Assembly: GCA_934045905.1 (NCBI GenBank)
Contig: OW203764.1
Location: forward strand, 21,757,109-21,821,108
Direction: 5' to 3'
DNA from: Leuctra nigra
Taxonomy: Eukaryota > Arthropoda > Insecta > Plecoptera > Leuctridae
Length of the DNA stretch: 64,000 bases
Shown: positions 61,961 to 64,000 of the stretch, in pieces
Layout of the letters: each line of letters begins with the position of its first letter
Position numbering within the stretch: the first letter of the stretch is position 1
Position numbers and translations under genes: made by a program
The notes under the pieces: generated by a model
The model's input: only the letters and a program-made list of their open reading frames with translations
Databases searched by the model: none
What the model was told of the DNA's origin: nothing

Positions 61961-62172
61961 TTAGGGCCCGTATTCCACAGGGATTCGCGAATGACAGTTC
62001 AAATAATTATTGCAAATAATTATAACAATGCGGGAAATAGAAATGTTGCAATTGGCCCGCAAACAATGAGGCATTCGGCTATTGACCTACTGTGCATGAG
62101 CTTGGTTCAATAATTATGGTAATTAACTAATTATCATTTGGCAGGGCAATTCTAGTGGAATACGGGCTTAAG
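61961..62172. mobile_element. MITE (GGGCCCGTATTCCAC tips)
   Basis: TTTAGGGCCCGTATTCCAC at the left is mirrored by GTGGAATACGGGCTTAA at the right. About 210 bp with a non-coding interior. Confidence 0.65.
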
Positions 62173-62339
62173 GTTGACTGATTTGGCTGAAATTATGACA
62201 AAATATAAAATATTGTTCTTCTTGATAAAATATTACAAAATTTCAACATGATTGGACAGGGGATTCGTTTTTACTTTTCAAGTAATCAGAGAATTTTATT
62301 GTGACATAAGTGTGAGAGTATGATGCAACATTTTTCGGG

Positions 62340-63040
62340 ATGACGACAAAAACGCGTTGATGAGCGAGCCTTCGTACTGCATCCAATTTGATGTGGTGCG
62401 TTTGCAAGTACTATCACTTATCAGCTGCTACACTATACATATACAATACATACACTATACTTATACAGCTGCTATCACTACAGTCCTTGGAACTGAAGCA
62501 TCAAGAAAGCAGGGATGAAAATTTAGTAGGTACCTATACCTAAATTTTTCAAATATTTCATTATTATAGAATAAAATGTCCTTAAAATGACAATAACTTT
62601 TGAAAATAACGACAGATTATAGTCTTCAAATTGGCAAAAATACCTAAAGTGTTGGTCCCAATCACCATGCGAAGTTTTAAGATGAACGGTTAACCGGTTC
62701 TAGTTTAAATATCGAAAATCACAGGAAAGATGGTTTTAAATTGTAACCAATGGGAGGATTTGGCTGGAACGTTGTAAGATTGGGGACAATGTTGGTTTGG
62801 TTGCAATGACGTTGCAAAATTTCAAATTGATCGGACCAACCAATCGATTTTTTTTTTAAATTTGAATCAATCACAGGATCCCGTTTAAATAGTGTGCAAA
62901 ATTTCAGATCGATTGGTTGGTTGTGCGGTTTGACCTGGGCAGTGCAGGCAAAAAAATCAACAAAAAAACACAGAGAAAGTACCATAAAATTTGGCACGTA
63001 AAAATGTTGGCACCCTGGTGACGCTCGCTATACGCTCGCT
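62340..63040 (+). repeat. Dispersed ~0.9-kb repeat, copy C
   Basis: From AACGCGTTGATGAGCGAGC (62351) to GACGCTCGCTATACGCTCGC (63020). The blocks CACAGGAAAGATGGTTT, GGAGGATTTGGCTG, TTCAAATTGATCGGACCAAC and GTTTGACCTGGGCAGTGCAG align closely with 1010-1330 of copy A. Confidence 0.8.
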
Positions 63041-64000
63041 CAATAAATTTGTATTATTACTATACGCTATTTTTTTTTGGTAAGGGGGGGGGGGGGATAT
63101 CCTCATTCAATGTATGCGGAAATATGAGGAAAACGGGTTTCCCAAATCTACACACCTTGAAAACTATTGCAGGAGGGTAGACCATATATACGGTCATCTG
63201 TGTACTGCGGCTTGCCTGCCAATGCGAGCTAATATAGACCCATAATTGGCTACTTTTGAATGTGACCCTCTTCTCTACTTCATAATAAAGTGTATGCGAA
63301 CATATTATGTATTTTTGCATACATTAGCCTGTTCTGTTCATAATTACGATCACAGTTACAAACGGACGCGCGGACAACGGAAAATGTATGTGTTTTTTTA
63401 ATATTATAATAAATATTATTTAATATTAATAATAATATTTTAATACGAAATATTTTAATGCAATTAAATAAATTTTTTAAAACCAAATGAATTTTGGGGT
63501 TCCATGTTTTTTGGGGGGTTGTTTCGACAGGCATATTTCGGTAAACTTTGGCACATATTATATTTGTACAGCTATTAACTAATGGTAAAAAATACAGCTC
63601 GTTATGCGATCGTGGAAGCAAATTTTGAAATCTTGCCTTTTACTTTCTTTGCTCGCCAGTACTCTTGGTAAACTTTCATTCGATTTGCTTTCTGAAATAG
63701 CGACGTTTCGGCGGCTGAGAAAGAAGAGAGTGAGTACCTACCTTTGCGAGAAGATATTTAATTTCTGTGGACATTGGATCATTGGATGTCATGTCATGTC
63801 ATCACCATGGCATCCACCATGATCACCATGACATCCCGTCAGCGAAACGGAGCTTTCAGAAAACACCATCAAGCCCAGTAATATCTGACATCTCGCTAAT
63901 ATCTAACAATATCATCATAAACCAACATCAACCAAAACACTCTGAACAAACAAAAAACGATACGAAAACAATAAACATTATATTACGTAATTAGGAGGAA
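63041..64000. other. Right edge without recognised gene
   Basis: AT-rich DNA with a G run (63085-63096) and a small ATGTCATG/CACCATG-rich patch near 63785-63835. Open frames are short and have no splice-supported or family-like content. Confidence 0.5.

Noticed and set aside
1..64000. CRISPR arrays, operons, ribosome binding sites, insertion sequences or phage genes
   Set aside because: Gene structures are spliced and animal-type throughout; the repeats are MITEs and dispersed repeats with no spacer pattern.

Overview
This is nuclear DNA from an animal, very probably an arthropod and most likely an insect. The genes have many GT-AG introns, the non-coding DNA is AT-rich, and most introns hold miniature inverted-repeat transposable elements (MITEs) and GTAC/TAGG-type microsatellites. 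The protein closest to insect versions is MEP-1. The TAGGTACC-like low-complexity DNA is reminiscent of hemipterans or lepidopterans, but I cannot name the species. I see no prokaryotic, viral or CRISPR features.

Five protein-coding genes can be rebuilt exon by exon with matching splice phases. From left to right they are: (1) the 3' part of a MEP-1-like zinc-finger repressor gene on + (3262-7139, earlier exons not found and presumably to the left); (2) RalGPS, a Ral guanine-nucleotide exchange factor with RasGEF and PH domains, on - (12467-24440); (3) a SAPS-domain regulatory subunit of protein phosphatase 6 (PPP6R) on + (31589-46941, 17 coding exons, 887 aa); (4) cytosolic/nuclear acetyl-CoA synthetase (AcCoAS/ACSS2) on - (49393-57599, 11 coding exons, 680 aa); (5) a small acidic protein of unknown function on - (57976-59833, about 140 aa). 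MEP-1 and RalGPS converge, RalGPS and PPP6R diverge across about 7 kb, and PPP6R and AcCoAS converge with poly(A) signals only about 100 bp apart. The small gene lies just upstream of AcCoAS on the same strand. There is no operon-like logic. The products act in chromatin repression, Ral signalling, phosphatase regulation and acetyl-CoA supply.

The rest is mobile DNA. Several elements can be typed from exact target-site duplications (TSDs): hAT-type MITEs with 8-bp TSDs, three of them nested inside other elements; three near-identical TA-flanked MITEs of about 0.7 kb; a snapback family with CAGTTCGTTTTTCC ends; and an approximately 0.9-kb dispersed repeat whose fragments sit in three consecutive PPP6R introns. 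The most striking single structure is a nearly perfect 486-bp palindrome in a PPP6R intron (arms 33927-34161 and 34178-34412). A 39-bp tandem duplication of the splice donor of PPP6R exon 9 creates an in-frame alternative donor. I found no clearly new multi-gene system. The best candidates for follow-up are the palindrome, the duplicated donor, the paired SUMO-interaction motifs in MEP-1, the nested hAT series and the unrecognised acidic protein.
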